NCBI GenBank assembly: GCA_947631295.1 | Contig: CANRKU010000011.1 | Coordinates: forward strand, 1-36,361 | Source: an uncultured Bacilli bacterium | GTDB lineage: Bacteria; Bacillota_I; Bacilli_A; RF39; UBA660 | DNA: 36,361 bases | Reading direction: 5' to 3' | In this document: piece by piece, positions 1-8,165 of the stretch | Numbering within the stretch: position 1 is the stretch's first letter | Layout of the letters: each line of letters opens with the position of its first letter | Made by a program: the position numbers and the translations under genes | Notes under the pieces: generated by a model | Told to the model about the DNA's origin: nothing | Databases searched by the model: none | Seen by the model: only the letters and a program-made list of their open reading frames with translations

Positions 1-38
1 ACTAAAATTTTTAGCTCTCTATATAGTTCATTTATCAT
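1..38 (-). other. Possible 5' end of a gene running off the left edge
   Basis: An ATG at 38-36 on the minus strand opens a frame of 12 codons (start MINELYREL) that stays open to the window edge. A 16-codon ORF (78-28, start MVQCQVVLVK) ends in a TGA that overlaps it in another frame. Neither has a convincing ribosome binding site, so this may be a real gene start, a frameshifted gene or chance. No function can be given. Confidence 0.25.
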
Positions 39-89
39 TAGTTTTTGGTTTCACCAACACTACTTGACATTGAACCATACTTTTATCTA

Positions 90-458
90 CTATACACTCT
101 TTTCTTTCATTTCCTGAATAATCCATTGCATAATGATTTCCACAATATAATCAATTTCTGCACTGGATAATTCTTTATTTTTTTCGATGTGATGCCACTT
201 ATATAAGCAATTTCTACAACAAGTAGCTGTTGCATGTTGAGCAATAAAAACAGGATGTCCTCGCATAGGAGTTTGTTTACCATCATTTAAAATAACTTTA
301 GGAGCTAACCTTTTTTGAATAAAATCATAGGCATGTCTATTTACTGTTTCTAATCCTTTTTCTTGTATATAAAGCCTCTCTTTTTCTTTTAAGTGAAAAC
401 TATTTCTAAACTTTGATTTTGATAAATCTTCTAGTTTTTTTATGATTTCTTTTTCCAT
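90..458 (-). CDS. DUF4186 family protein
   Basis: This 122-residue protein is recognised as DUF4186 from the block around residues 59-85, which reads DGKQTPMRGHPVFIAQHAT and continues into a TCCRNC cysteine cluster and a KWHHI motif. The conserved His and the paired cysteines look like a metal or catalytic site, but no reaction is established. There is no signal peptide or membrane segment, so it is probably cytoplasmic. It is the last gene of a run in which DUF1848 and an ASCH-transglutaminase-like gene lie just upstream (gap 15 bp), so the three are probably co-transcribed. Length is normal for the family and the start has no rival. Family assignment is firm; role is unknown. Confidence 0.85.
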   Translation of the reverse strand: MEKEIIKKLEDLSKSKFRNSFHLKEKERLYIQEKGLETVNRHAYDFIQKRLAPKVILNDGKQTPMRGHPVFIAQHATATCCRNCLYKWHHIEKNKELSSAEIDYIVEIIMQWIIQEMKEKSV

Positions 459-473
459 ATCATCACCGAATCA

Positions 474-1382
474 TTACAATTTGATTTGTTTTTGTTGTTC
501 ACAGTGTTTAAAAAATTCTTCTGTTGAAAGATGTGGTTTTGGTTTTTTATATTCATATAAGATTAAATTAGTGCTTTGATAGTGATTTTTTAATTCTTTT
601 TCAATAAATTTCTTTTTTACATCCAATAATAATTCTTCTTGACTAGAATATTCATGAATGCCTCGAAATATTTCCCAAGCATGTTCAAACCAATAATATT
701 TATTCTTTTTTTGATAAGTTAAAAAGGTATGAGTTGGACAAGTTTGATTATCATAGTATACGATAAAATAAGTATGAATAGGATCATAGCTTTTAAAATA
801 ATATCTTTCTAATTCTACTTGATCCCAACATACACCAATTTGATTTTTTAGTATTTCTTGAGGGGACTGCAATTGATAATCGTCAGCATAATTTTCATCT
901 TCATTATCATGCTTATGATTGTTTTTATCTACCCAACCATATTGTATATTTTCCATGAATTTCATAATTTCTGATTCTGTATAATAATTCCAAATATTAA
1001 GTTGACCCTTCGCTTGAATAGGTACTTCTAATGACATAATATCTTCTAAAATCCAAGCATATCTTCCTTCTTGATAATCACCACAAATATATTCCTGAGG
1101 ATGATTTTTTTTCATATCTTCTACATATTCTCGGGTCATATAAATACAATCTACTAACTGACACTTACAGATTATATAGCCAAAATTTAATGGGATACCA
1201 TTCAATTCCTGCATCAGTACTTTATTAGCCTTACTATCTTTGGAAATGGCAGTACTACTAGCATGAATATATAATTCACCACGGTAACTGGTTTTAAAAC
1301 TTCTAGTCTCAATTTGTTTCTTTTTTTCTTTGATCAAAGTTGCATAGGGTTCTGTTAAACTTAATACTTTCATTTTTTCCAC
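474..1382 (-). CDS. ASCH domain fused to a transglutaminase-like domain
   Basis: This is a two-domain protein of 302 residues. Residues about 4-140 form an ASCH domain, with the opening SLTEPYATLIK, then IETRS and RGELYIHAS. ASCH domains belong to the PUA-like, RNA- or nucleoside-binding group that includes the N4-acetylcytidine hydrolase YqfB. Residues about 145-290 form a transglutaminase-like (papain-fold) unit with Cys185 in GVCWDQ, His218 in CPTHTF and a WFEHAW segment at 231-236, a plausible Cys-His catalytic set. There is no signal sequence. Its start codon abuts the stop of the DUF1848 gene with no gap, which implies tight co-translation. The fusion suggests that a nucleic-acid-reading or nucleoside-processing part is tied to a thiol hydrolase or ligase part. 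The domain calls come from motifs; the joint function is inference. Confidence 0.75.
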   Translation of the reverse strand: MEKMKVLSLTEPYATLIKEKKKQIETRSFKTSYRGELYIHASSTAISKDSKANKVLMQELNGIPLNFGYIICKCQLVDCIYMTREYVEDMKKNHPQEYICGDYQEGRYAWILEDIMSLEVPIQAKGQLNIWNYYTESEIMKFMENIQYGWVDKNNHKHDNEDENYADDYQLQSPQEILKNQIGVCWDQVELERYYFKSYDPIHTYFIVYYDNQTCPTHTFLTYQKKNKYYWFEHAWEIFRGIHEYSSQEELLLDVKKKFIEKELKNHYQSTNLILYEYKKPKPHLSTEEFFKHCEQQKQIKL

Positions 1383-2261
1383 CTAAACTTTTCTTACTTT
1401 AATAATATCTCCTTCTTCTAATTGACCGATTAGTAATGAAGAATCAGGATGATGTTTTTGAATATTTTCTAATACCTTTGCTTCATCATAGTTGGCATAA
1501 CAGTATTTGCAAAAGTGACTACAGGAATTATAAACACCGATATCTACCATTTCAATACAATGACATCCACGAGACTGCCAGATTTTGAACTTTGTTTTAT
1601 TAGTCAAGCGAAAAGCTAAATTACGGTCTACACAATCTCTTTTTAAAAACCCATACTCGACTAAATTTTCTTTTTCAAAACAAGTTTGAACAGTCATATG
1701 ATGCTTCTTAGCAGATTGTACAAAATTTTTTCCAATTTGTTCATAATCTTCTTTGGTAAAGTTTCTTAATTTTAAATCTTTTTGATTCTTTCTTACATTT
1801 TTGTAATCATCAACAAAAGATATAATAATATGTTTAATATATCCATCTAATAATTCACATATTCGGTCAAAAGCCTTGACATGATAGATAGTGGAATACT
1901 GATCATTTAATAAAATTGGATCATATCTCACATAAGTATTTTCAGGACCAATGATATTAGAGATTTCTTTAATTCCTTCTATTATTTTTTTCTTATCCAC
2001 TACATTCTCTATATCTTTTTTATAAGGAGTTAATGTAATATGAAATAAAATCGGTTTTTTGATCTTGTTTAAATATTTAATAATAGGAAGAGGATTTTTC
2101 GTACAAAAAACAATGGCATCTACATCATCAAAATAAATTCTACTAACCTGTTTGGGATAAAAAGGATTTCTTACATCGACAAAGCCTTCTTGATATCTTT
2201 TTAGAAACCATTCTGTATAAAAAGCTACAATATCACATCTACCACTAACATTTAAAATCAT
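1383..2261 (-). CDS. DUF1848 family, radical-SAM-like iron-sulfur protein
   Basis: This 292-residue DUF1848 protein opens with MILNVSGRCDI and has AIVFCTKNP (49-57) and TYVRYDPI (109-116), all typical of the family. A CX3CX2C triplet sits near the C-terminus (Cys247, Cys251, Cys254, in CSHFCKYC). This is the spacing of a radical SAM [4Fe-4S] site, but placed after the barrel instead of before it; extra cysteines lie at 233 and 235. The family is uncharacterised, and the likely activity is AdoMet radical chemistry on an unknown substrate. The start at 2261 follows an AGAGG-like ribosome site. It heads the DUF1848/ASCH-transglutaminase/DUF4186 set, 27 bp downstream of the ABC exporter genes with no T-tract terminator between, so read-through from the marR promoter is possible. 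Confidence 0.85.
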   Translation of the reverse strand: MILNVSGRCDIVAFYTEWFLKRYQEGFVDVRNPFYPKQVSRIYFDDVDAIVFCTKNPLPIIKYLNKIKKPILFHITLTPYKKDIENVVDKKKIIEGIKEISNIIGPENTYVRYDPILLNDQYSTIYHVKAFDRICELLDGYIKHIIISFVDDYKNVRKNQKDLKLRNFTKEDYEQIGKNFVQSAKKHHMTVQTCFEKENLVEYGFLKRDCVDRNLAFRLTNKTKFKIWQSRGCHCIEMVDIGVYNSCSHFCKYCYANYDEAKVLENIQKHHPDSSLLIGQLEEGDIIKVRKV

Positions 2262-2287
2262 ACCAAAAATCCTCTACTTCTTATTAT

Positions 2288-2314
2288 TTTATAATTCAAA
2301 TTGTGAATTATAAA
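2288..2314 (-). other. Hairpin without T-tract at the end of the second ABC gene
   Basis: A 10-bp perfect stem (2288-2297 with 2305-2314, loop 7) contains the stop codon of the 721-residue ABC gene. On the minus strand it is followed by an A-rich run instead of T residues, so it is not a normal intrinsic terminator. It may protect a 3' end or partly reduce read-through into DUF1848. Confidence 0.4.
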
Positions 2315-4454
2315 GTTCTGCATAAAAGCCATTTTGTTTCATTAATTCTTCATGATTACCAGTTTCAATAATATTTCCATCTTTCATTACTAATATTAAA
2401 TCAGCATTTTTAATTGTAGATAAACGATGAGCAATAATGAAAGAGGTTTTTCCTTCTGTTAATTTATCCATTGCAGTTTGAACTAATTCTTCTGTTCTAG
2501 TATCTACATTAGAGGTTGCCTCATCTAAAATTAAGAAAGGTGCATCCTCGATCATACCACGAGCAATGGTTAATAATTGTTTTTGTCCTTGACTAATTGT
2601 ATCTGTATCACTTACAGAAGAATCTAATCCACCAGGTAATGTTTTAATAAAATGATCAATTCCTACTGTTTTACAAGCTTCCCATACTGCTTCTTTGGTT
2701 ACATTTTCTTTATTGAATTTAATATTTTCTAAAATACTTCCTTCAAATAACCAAGTATCTTGTAAAACCATACAAAATAATTCATGAATATTTTCTCGAG
2801 ATAGTTCTTTTGTAGATACACCATCAATGAAAATATCGCCATCTTTAATTTCATAAAATTTCATTAATAAATTTACCATGGTCGTTTTTCCAGCACCAGT
2901 TGGTCCTACAATCGCTATTTTTTGTCCAGGTTCAATAGAAGCATTAAAGTCTTTAATAATTGTTTTAGAAGAATCATAACCAAATTTTACATGTTGAAAT
3001 GTAATTTTTCCTTTCACTTTTGACTTATCTAAGAATTTTTTAACCTCTTTTTGATTAGACATTTCTTCTTCTTCTAAAAACTCAAATACTCTTTCACTAG
3101 CAGCAGCTGTTGATTGTAAAGATGTCATTGCTTGTGCCATTTGGGTTAAAGGATTTGTAAATAGTCTAACATAAATGGTAAAAGCAACAATTACGCCAAA
3201 TGAAATATAATCATTCATTACTAATAATGCCCCTGCAATACAAACAGCAACATAACCAAAGTTACCAATAAAATTCATAATTGGATGCATAAGTCCAGAT
3301 AAAAATTGACTTTTACGATTAGATTCATATAATTGGCTATTTAAAATCTGAAATTGTTTTTTTGCATCTTTTCCTCCATTATAAGCTTTTACTACATTAT
3401 GTCCAGAATACATTTCTTCAATATAACCATTTAATTCTCCTAATTCTTTTTGTCTTCTACTAAAATATTTTTGACTTTTTCCAAGAATCAAGAACATCAA
3501 ACTAAATCCTATTAAGCTAGATAAAATAGCAGTAAGTGCCATTACTCCATTGGTAACAAACATCATGATAATTGATCCAATAAATAAAGTAATACTAGTT
3601 ACTAAAGTGGCTAAACTTTGATTTAAGTTTTGAGCAATAGTATCTACATCATTTGTTACTCTGGATAAAACATCACCATTTTCATGCGTATCGAAATACT
3701 TTAATGGTAACTGATTAATTTTATTACTAATTCTGGTTCTTAAATTTTTCGCAAAATAATTAGAAACTGTTGACATAGAAAAATTTTGAATATAACTAAA
3801 AATAGCACTAATAACATATAAAGATGCTAATAAATAAACGTATTGCATTACCTCATCCATATCAATACTAGGTTTTACTAAATCATAAATAGAAGATGGC
3901 AATTGGTCAAATTGTTTTAATAATTCTGTTGTATCCATATCAGAATCACTATTCATAGCTAATTTCATAATATTAAGAAATTCTAATTGATCTTTAGGGG
4001 AAATCGTTGTCTTCTCTATTTCTATATCTTCTAATAATTCTAATAAAATAGAATCAGGTAAAGATAATAATAAACTACTTGTTTGCGTCTTGTCATCTAA
4101 AGTTGAAATAGTTTGTAAAGTACTTTGTAACTTTTCTTTATCTTCTATACTAATTTCAGGATTTTCCAAGATAGCACTTATTTTTCCATTCCATTGCAAA
4201 GTAGTAAATTGATTCGTAATACTAGATGCAATTTCTTCTAATTTTTCAGTTTTTGGACTTAATCCTTTGGTAATAACATCCGTAAAATCAGATAAACGAT
4301 TAGGAGCAATCAAAGCTAAAATAGCACTAATCATAGCTAAAACCAAAGCCATAATCATAATATATTTCCATGGTTTTAAATTTTTTAGTAGTCGTTTCAT
4401 AGAGCCAAAAAAATCTTTGGATTTTTCATTGACTCTAGGTCCAGGTCTAGGCAT
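2289..4454 (-). CDS. ABC exporter half-transporter, catalytically competent subunit
   Basis: This is a type IV (B-type) ABC exporter half of 721 residues with an N-terminal membrane domain and a C-terminal nucleotide-binding domain. Walker A is GPTGAGKT (517-524), the signature is the non-standard SQGQ (621-624), Walker B ends in Asp644 with catalytic Glu645 (LILDEATS), and the switch histidine is His676 (IIAHRLST). About 130 extra residues lie between the first two membrane helices (about 60-200), making it larger than the usual ~600 and suggesting an extracellular domain, as in some LmrD/YheH-like subunits. It overlaps the partner gene by 8 bp (start and stop share ATGCCTAG), so the two are translated together. 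The pair probably exports drugs, lipids or peptides; the substrate cannot be read from the sequence. Confidence 0.9.
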   Translation of the reverse strand: MPRPGPRVNEKSKDFFGSMKRLLKNLKPWKYIMIMALVLAMISAILALIAPNRLSDFTDVITKGLSPKTEKLEEIASSITNQFTTLQWNGKISAILENPEISIEDKEKLQSTLQTISTLDDKTQTSSLLLSLPDSILLELLEDIEIEKTTISPKDQLEFLNIMKLAMNSDSDMDTTELLKQFDQLPSSIYDLVKPSIDMDEVMQYVYLLASLYVISAIFSYIQNFSMSTVSNYFAKNLRTRISNKINQLPLKYFDTHENGDVLSRVTNDVDTIAQNLNQSLATLVTSITLFIGSIIMMFVTNGVMALTAILSSLIGFSLMFLILGKSQKYFSRRQKELGELNGYIEEMYSGHNVVKAYNGGKDAKKQFQILNSQLYESNRKSQFLSGLMHPIMNFIGNFGYVAVCIAGALLVMNDYISFGVIVAFTIYVRLFTNPLTQMAQAMTSLQSTAAASERVFEFLEEEEMSNQKEVKKFLDKSKVKGKITFQHVKFGYDSSKTIIKDFNASIEPGQKIAIVGPTGAGKTTMVNLLMKFYEIKDGDIFIDGVSTKELSRENIHELFCMVLQDTWLFEGSILENIKFNKENVTKEAVWEACKTVGIDHFIKTLPGGLDSSVSDTDTISQGQKQLLTIARGMIEDAPFLILDEATSNVDTRTEELVQTAMDKLTEGKTSFIIAHRLSTIKNADLILVMKDGNIIETGNHEELMKQNGFYAELYNSQFEL

Positions 4455-6204
4455 TTTCTAACTCCTCCTTTGATAGTTGTGATAAAGCAATTTCTTTATA
4501 GATATCACAGTTTTCTAATAATTCCTTATGCGTTCCTATACCAACACATTTTCCTTTATCTAATACAATAATTTTATCGGCATTAATAATGGTTCCAATT
4601 CTTTGTGCAACAATTAAACTAGTAGCATTTTTAGTATATTTTTTTAACTCTTTTCTTAAAATTAAATCTGTTTTATAATCTAAGGCTGAAAAAGAATCGT
4701 CAAAAATATAGATTTCTGGATCTCGAAATATAGCTCGTGCAATCGCAAGACGTTGTTTTTGTCCTCCAGAAATGTTCGTTCCTCCCCTAGCAATATGGCT
4801 ATCATAAGTATTTTCCATTTTCTCAACAAATTCTTTTCCCTGTGCTACTTCAACTGCTTTCATTACTTTGGTTTCATCTTTTTCTTTTCCGTTATCACCA
4901 TAACTTACATTGGATTTAACTGTTCCTGTAAACATTACTGCTTTTTGAGGAATATACCCCATTTTATTATGAAGTGCTTCTTGTGTATATTCTTTTACAT
5001 TGACACCATCTACTAATATTTCTCCTTCTGTTGCATCATAAAATCTTGGAACTAAATTGATTAAGGTAGATTTTCCACTTCCAGTAGATCCGATAAAAGC
5101 AATTGTTTCTCCCTGATTTGCTTTAAAGGAAATATTTTTTAAAATATACTCATCTGCATCTGGATATTTAAAAGATACATCTTTAAATTCTATAGTTCCT
5201 CTTTCTTCTGTTTCACCATCAAAATTACCATCTTGAATCGTAATTTTTTCTTCTAATACTTCATTAATACGATTGGCAGAAATACTAGCTCTTGGTAGCA
5301 TCATAAAAATCATTGCTAACATTAAAAATGACATAATCACTTGCATTCCATAACTAGTAAAGACTACCATATTACTAAAAATTACTAATTTATCACTCAT
5401 CATAGCTTTTTCAATTAAAATGGCACCAATCAAATAAATTCCCAATGTTAAACCATGCATCACAATATTCATAATTGGCATCATGACAGCAAAACATCTT
5501 TGATTAAATAATTGCATACTGGTTAAATTACTGTTTACTTCTTCAAAGCGATTTTTTTGATATTTTTCAGCATTAAAAGCACGTATTACACGAATACCTG
5601 ATAAATTTTCTCTAATGACCCCATTTACACGATCAATTAATTTTTGTACCTTAGAAAATCTTGGCATAACAATCATCATAATAATACTAATGGTAGTAAG
5701 TAAAATAATCACACAAGCTCCTGTTAACATACTCCATTCTAATGATTTATCTAGTATTTTGGTAACTGCCCAAATTGCCATAATAGGTGCTTTGATCAAT
5801 AATTGCATTCCCATACCGATTAACATTTCAATTTGCATGACATCATTCGTAGTTCTTGTAATTAGACTACTCGTTGAAAATTTTTTCATTTCTTCTGTTC
5901 CAAATGCTTCTACTTTTTCAAAAATTTTTTTTCTTAAATTCATCGAAAAATTAGAACTTACATGACTAGCTAAATAGCCAACAATAATAGCAGATATCAA
6001 ACTACCAAAGGCACAAGCTAACATATAACTACCTTGTTCAATAATTTCGCGCATTGTACTTCCTTCTGTCTGAACAAGTCTAGTAATACTACTCATATAA
6101 TCAGGCATCTTCAACTCTAGCCATACTTGACCAATGATTAAAATAAAACTGATTATAATAAAACAAATATCTTTTTTACTAAAATCTTTTAACAACTTTA
6201 TCAT
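4447..6204 (-). CDS. ABC exporter half-transporter, degenerate-site subunit
   Basis: This partner half-transporter (585 residues) has six membrane helices followed by a nucleotide-binding domain. Walker A is GSTGSGKS (372-379) and the signature is the canonical SGGQ (479-482). The catalytic Glu after Walker B is replaced by Asp (Asp502-Asp503 in IFDDSFS) and the switch His by Gln534 (VAQRIGT). Its own ATP site is therefore degenerate, while its intact signature completes the competent site of the 721-residue partner. This is the classic pattern of heterodimeric exporters such as BmrCD, LmrCD and TM287/288. It lies 33 bp downstream of a MarR gene and is presumably repressed by it. Multidrug export is the usual inference, but the substrate is unknown. 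Confidence 0.9.
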   Translation of the reverse strand: MIKLLKDFSKKDICFIIISFILIIGQVWLELKMPDYMSSITRLVQTEGSTMREIIEQGSYMLACAFGSLISAIIVGYLASHVSSNFSMNLRKKIFEKVEAFGTEEMKKFSTSSLITRTTNDVMQIEMLIGMGMQLLIKAPIMAIWAVTKILDKSLEWSMLTGACVIILLTTISIIMMIVMPRFSKVQKLIDRVNGVIRENLSGIRVIRAFNAEKYQKNRFEEVNSNLTSMQLFNQRCFAVMMPIMNIVMHGLTLGIYLIGAILIEKAMMSDKLVIFSNMVVFTSYGMQVIMSFLMLAMIFMMLPRASISANRINEVLEEKITIQDGNFDGETEERGTIEFKDVSFKYPDADEYILKNISFKANQGETIAFIGSTGSGKSTLINLVPRFYDATEGEILVDGVNVKEYTQEALHNKMGYIPQKAVMFTGTVKSNVSYGDNGKEKDETKVMKAVEVAQGKEFVEKMENTYDSHIARGGTNISGGQKQRLAIARAIFRDPEIYIFDDSFSALDYKTDLILRKELKKYTKNATSLIVAQRIGTIINADKIIVLDKGKCVGIGTHKELLENCDIYKEIALSQLSKEELENA

Positions 6205-6237
6205 ATGTATTCCTTTCTTTGTAGCAATTTTTTATCT

Positions 6238-6687
6238 TCATCTCATATATTTTTTTAAATTTTCTTTCATTTGTTTTAAAACGTTAGAAAAAATCTCTAA
6301 ATCTTTTGGCTGAATATCTTGTATAATTGCGTTTTCTAATTCACTAATTTTTGCTTCTTTCAATTGAAACATTTTTTTTGCTTTGGGATTTAAAATAACT
6401 TTTTTCGTCCTAGCATCTAAAGGATCAATCACTCTTTCAATTAATTCATTTTTTTCCATAGTCTGTAAAACTCCTGATACTGTTGCTCGTCTTAAATTTA
6501 AAACTTTTTCTAGGTCTTTTTGAAAAATATCAGTATTTTGATGTTTCAAAATATATTCCATAATTTGCATTTGAGTTGGCGTTGGATGGTGATTGGAAAT
6601 TTCCTTTAATTCTGTTTCTTGAACAAGTGCTCTAAAAATCATTTTTTCTAACGATTTAATTTCATACAATATTTTTTCTTCTTTCAT
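6238..6687 (-). CDS. MarR-family regulator of the ABC exporter
   Basis: This winged-helix regulator of 149 residues has the MarR core HPTPTQMQIMEYIL, a recognition region LNLRRATVSGVLQTME and the wing VIDPLDARTKKVIL. It is the first gene of the exporter operon, 33 bp before the 585-residue ABC gene, and its own promoter carries a perfect inverted repeat over the -35 box. Autoregulation with ligand-induced release, as for other MarR-exporter pairs, is the simplest reading. The gene ends with TGA, with TAA two codons later, so TGA appears to be a stop codon in this genome. The inducer is unknown. Confidence 0.88.
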   Translation of the reverse strand: MKEEKILYEIKSLEKMIFRALVQETELKEISNHHPTPTQMQIMEYILKHQNTDIFQKDLEKVLNLRRATVSGVLQTMEKNELIERVIDPLDARTKKVILNPKAKKMFQLKEAKISELENAIIQDIQPKDLEIFSNVLKQMKENLKKYMR

Positions 6688-6713
6688 ATTTTCCTCTTTT
6701 TTGCTACTATAAC

Positions 6714-6742
6714 ATCATATGCCTAATCTAAAAAATTGTCAA
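6714..6742 (-). promoter_or_regulatory. Sigma-A promoter of the marR-ABC operon
   Basis: On the minus strand TTGACA (6742-6737) and TATGAT (6719-6714) are separated by exactly 17 bp. The predicted start is near 6707, about 20 nt before the marR ATG at 6687. The -35 box lies in the operator repeat. Confidence 0.85.
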
Positions 6743-6755
6743 TACCCTGACAATT
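6734..6755. promoter_or_regulatory. Probable MarR operator (8-6-8 perfect inverted repeat)
   Basis: AATTGTCA (6734-6741) and TGACAATT (6748-6755) form a perfect inverted repeat with a 6-bp spacer. It covers the -35 hexamer of the marR promoter, as expected for autorepression. The size fits MarR operators; assignment to this regulator rests on position. Confidence 0.75.
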
Positions 6756-6772
6756 ATTCCATATAAAATAAT

Positions 6773-6796
6773 AAAAAAAGATGCATACACATCTTT
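6773..6796 (-). terminator. Intrinsic terminator of gpx-trxB-ohrR
   Basis: A 7-bp stem (6777-6783 with 6790-6796, loop 6) is followed on the minus strand by a T-run ending at 6773. It lies just after the ohrR stop codon at 6803. Confidence 0.75.
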
Positions 6797-6802
6797 ATAA
6801 TT

Positions 6803-7240
6803 CTAATTTTTTTGAATATTATCTAAAATTTTAGACAATAACTGATGTAGTTGTAGCATATCTTGTTTTTCTAATGAAATACATTGACTCATTTTTAAAG
6901 GAATAGTTTGTGCTATCTTTTTCAGACTTTTTCCTTTTTTTGTAATAGAAATAATTAAATTTCTTTCGTCTTTTAAATCACGTTTTCGTACAATATAACC
7001 TTTATTTTCTAATTTTTTTAAAAGTGGTGTTAAAGTTCCAGAATCTAAATATAATTTTTCACCTAGCGATTTGACATTAATTTCTAATTGTTCCCATAAA
7101 ATCATCATTGTAATATATTGTGTATAAGTTAAATCAAGATGATCTAAAAATGGTTTATATTTTTTTATGATTTCCTTAGAGCAAACATATAATGGAAAGC
7201 ATAATTGGTTTTCTAATTTTAAAGAGTCATTACGATTCAT
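6803..7240 (-). CDS. ohrR: OhrR-type peroxide-sensing MarR repressor
   Basis: This 145-residue MarR protein has hallmarks of the OhrR branch: an N-terminal LENQLCFPLY with Cys14 at the place of the reactive Cys15 of Bacillus OhrR, then LTYTQYITMMILWE and the helix-turn-helix LYLDSGTLTPLLKKLE, with DLKDERN in the wing. OhrR senses organic hydroperoxides by oxidation of that cysteine and then leaves its operator. A second cysteine, Cys20, is nearby. It is the last gene of gpx-trxB-ohrR (23 bp after trxB), and the operon promoter carries a match to the OhrR operator, so regulator, target and function agree. No ohr gene is in the window; here the regulated genes appear to be a glutathione-peroxidase-like enzyme and thioredoxin reductase. 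Confidence 0.85.
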   Translation of the reverse strand: MNRNDSLKLENQLCFPLYVCSKEIIKKYKPFLDHLDLTYTQYITMMILWEQLEINVKSLGEKLYLDSGTLTPLLKKLENKGYIVRKRDLKDERNLIISITKKGKSLKKIAQTIPLKMSQCISLEKQDMLQLHQLLSKILDNIQKN

Positions 7241-7263
7241 ATATCTACCTCATAATAAGAATA

Positions 7264-8154
7264 TTACTCCATTTCCTGAATTGCAGTAGTTGCAGCAATC
7301 GCTCCATCACTTACAGCCGTTACTAATTGTCTTAATTTTTTTACTCTTGCATCACCGGCAACATAGATTCCTGGAATATTAGTATGTACTCCGTCATTTG
7401 AAAGAATATATCCATACTGATCTAATTCTAATATATTTTGAAATATCTCATTCTTAGGCATTTGACCAACTGCAACAAAAAGACCATCGACCTTAATATT
7501 TTTTATATTGCCCTGATTATCTATCACATCAAGACTGGTTAGGAAATCATCACCATTCACTTTATGAATAGTAGAGTTTAAAAGAAATTCGATATTTTCT
7601 TCTTTTTTTATTTCTTCTAAATATTTATTTTCACCCCTAAAAGAATCTCTTCTATGGATGACATATATTTTACTCGCAATTTTAGATAAATAAATTGCAT
7701 CTTCTAAAGCTGTATTTCCACCACCAACAACAGCAACTATTTTATTTCTATAAAAATTACCATCACAAGTAGCACAATAAGAAATTCCCTTACCAATATA
7801 CTTATTTTCGTTTTCTATTTCTAATTTTCTATTTTCTGCCCCAGTTGCTAAAATAATAGCTTTACCATAGTATTGATTTTGATTAGTAAACACAGCTTTA
7901 TCTCTTTCTATACGAATTACTGTTTCATATTTTAATTCTGCACCTAGATTTTTTACTTGATTATATAAATTCGTTGCATAGTCAAAACCAGATATTTCTA
8001 AAATACCAGGATAGTTTTCTATTTTATTAGCATTAACAATTTGTCCACCATAATTTTTTGCTTCTAAAACTAAAACTTTCTTATTTGCCCTTAAAGCATA
8101 TAATGCGGCTGTAAGTCCTGCTGGTCCAGCCCCCACAATAATTATATCGTACAT
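7264..8154 (-). CDS. trxB: Thioredoxin-disulfide reductase
   Basis: This FAD/NADPH flavoenzyme of 296 residues reduces thioredoxin with electrons from NADPH. FAD binding is shown by VGAGPAG (7-13), the redox disulfide by CATC (127-130), NADPH binding by VGGGNTALEDA and HRRDSFR (167-173), and the C-terminal FAD site by GIYVAGDARV. Length is normal for low-molecular-weight TrxB. It sits 11 bp downstream of the peroxidase gene and upstream of ohrR; the peroxidase has a resolving cysteine of the thioredoxin-dependent type, so TrxB likely feeds it through thioredoxin. A flavin-dependent ferredoxin-type reductase is unlikely because CATC and HRRDSFR are both present. Confidence 0.93.
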   Translation of the reverse strand: MYDIIIVGAGPAGLTAALYALRANKKVLVLEAKNYGGQIVNANKIENYPGILEISGFDYATNLYNQVKNLGAELKYETVIRIERDKAVFTNQNQYYGKAIILATGAENRKLEIENENKYIGKGISYCATCDGNFYRNKIVAVVGGGNTALEDAIYLSKIASKIYVIHRRDSFRGENKYLEEIKKEENIEFLLNSTIHKVNGDDFLTSLDVIDNQGNIKNIKVDGLFVAVGQMPKNEIFQNILELDQYGYILSNDGVHTNIPGIYVAGDARVKKLRQLVTAVSDGAIAATTAIQEME

Positions 8155-8165
8155 AGTATTCTCCT

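Noticed and set aside
64-96. TTGACA at 64-69 with TATACA at 91-96 as a plus-strand promoter
   Set aside because: The 21-bp spacer is too long and no plus-strand gene follows.
4267-4461. Plus-strand ORFs opposite the ABC genes (also 4753-5016, 5615-5965, 11170-11361, 17549-18035, 18538-18756)
   Set aside because: They are antisense shadows with no ribosome sites or recognisable domains, and the minus-strand genes there are unambiguous.
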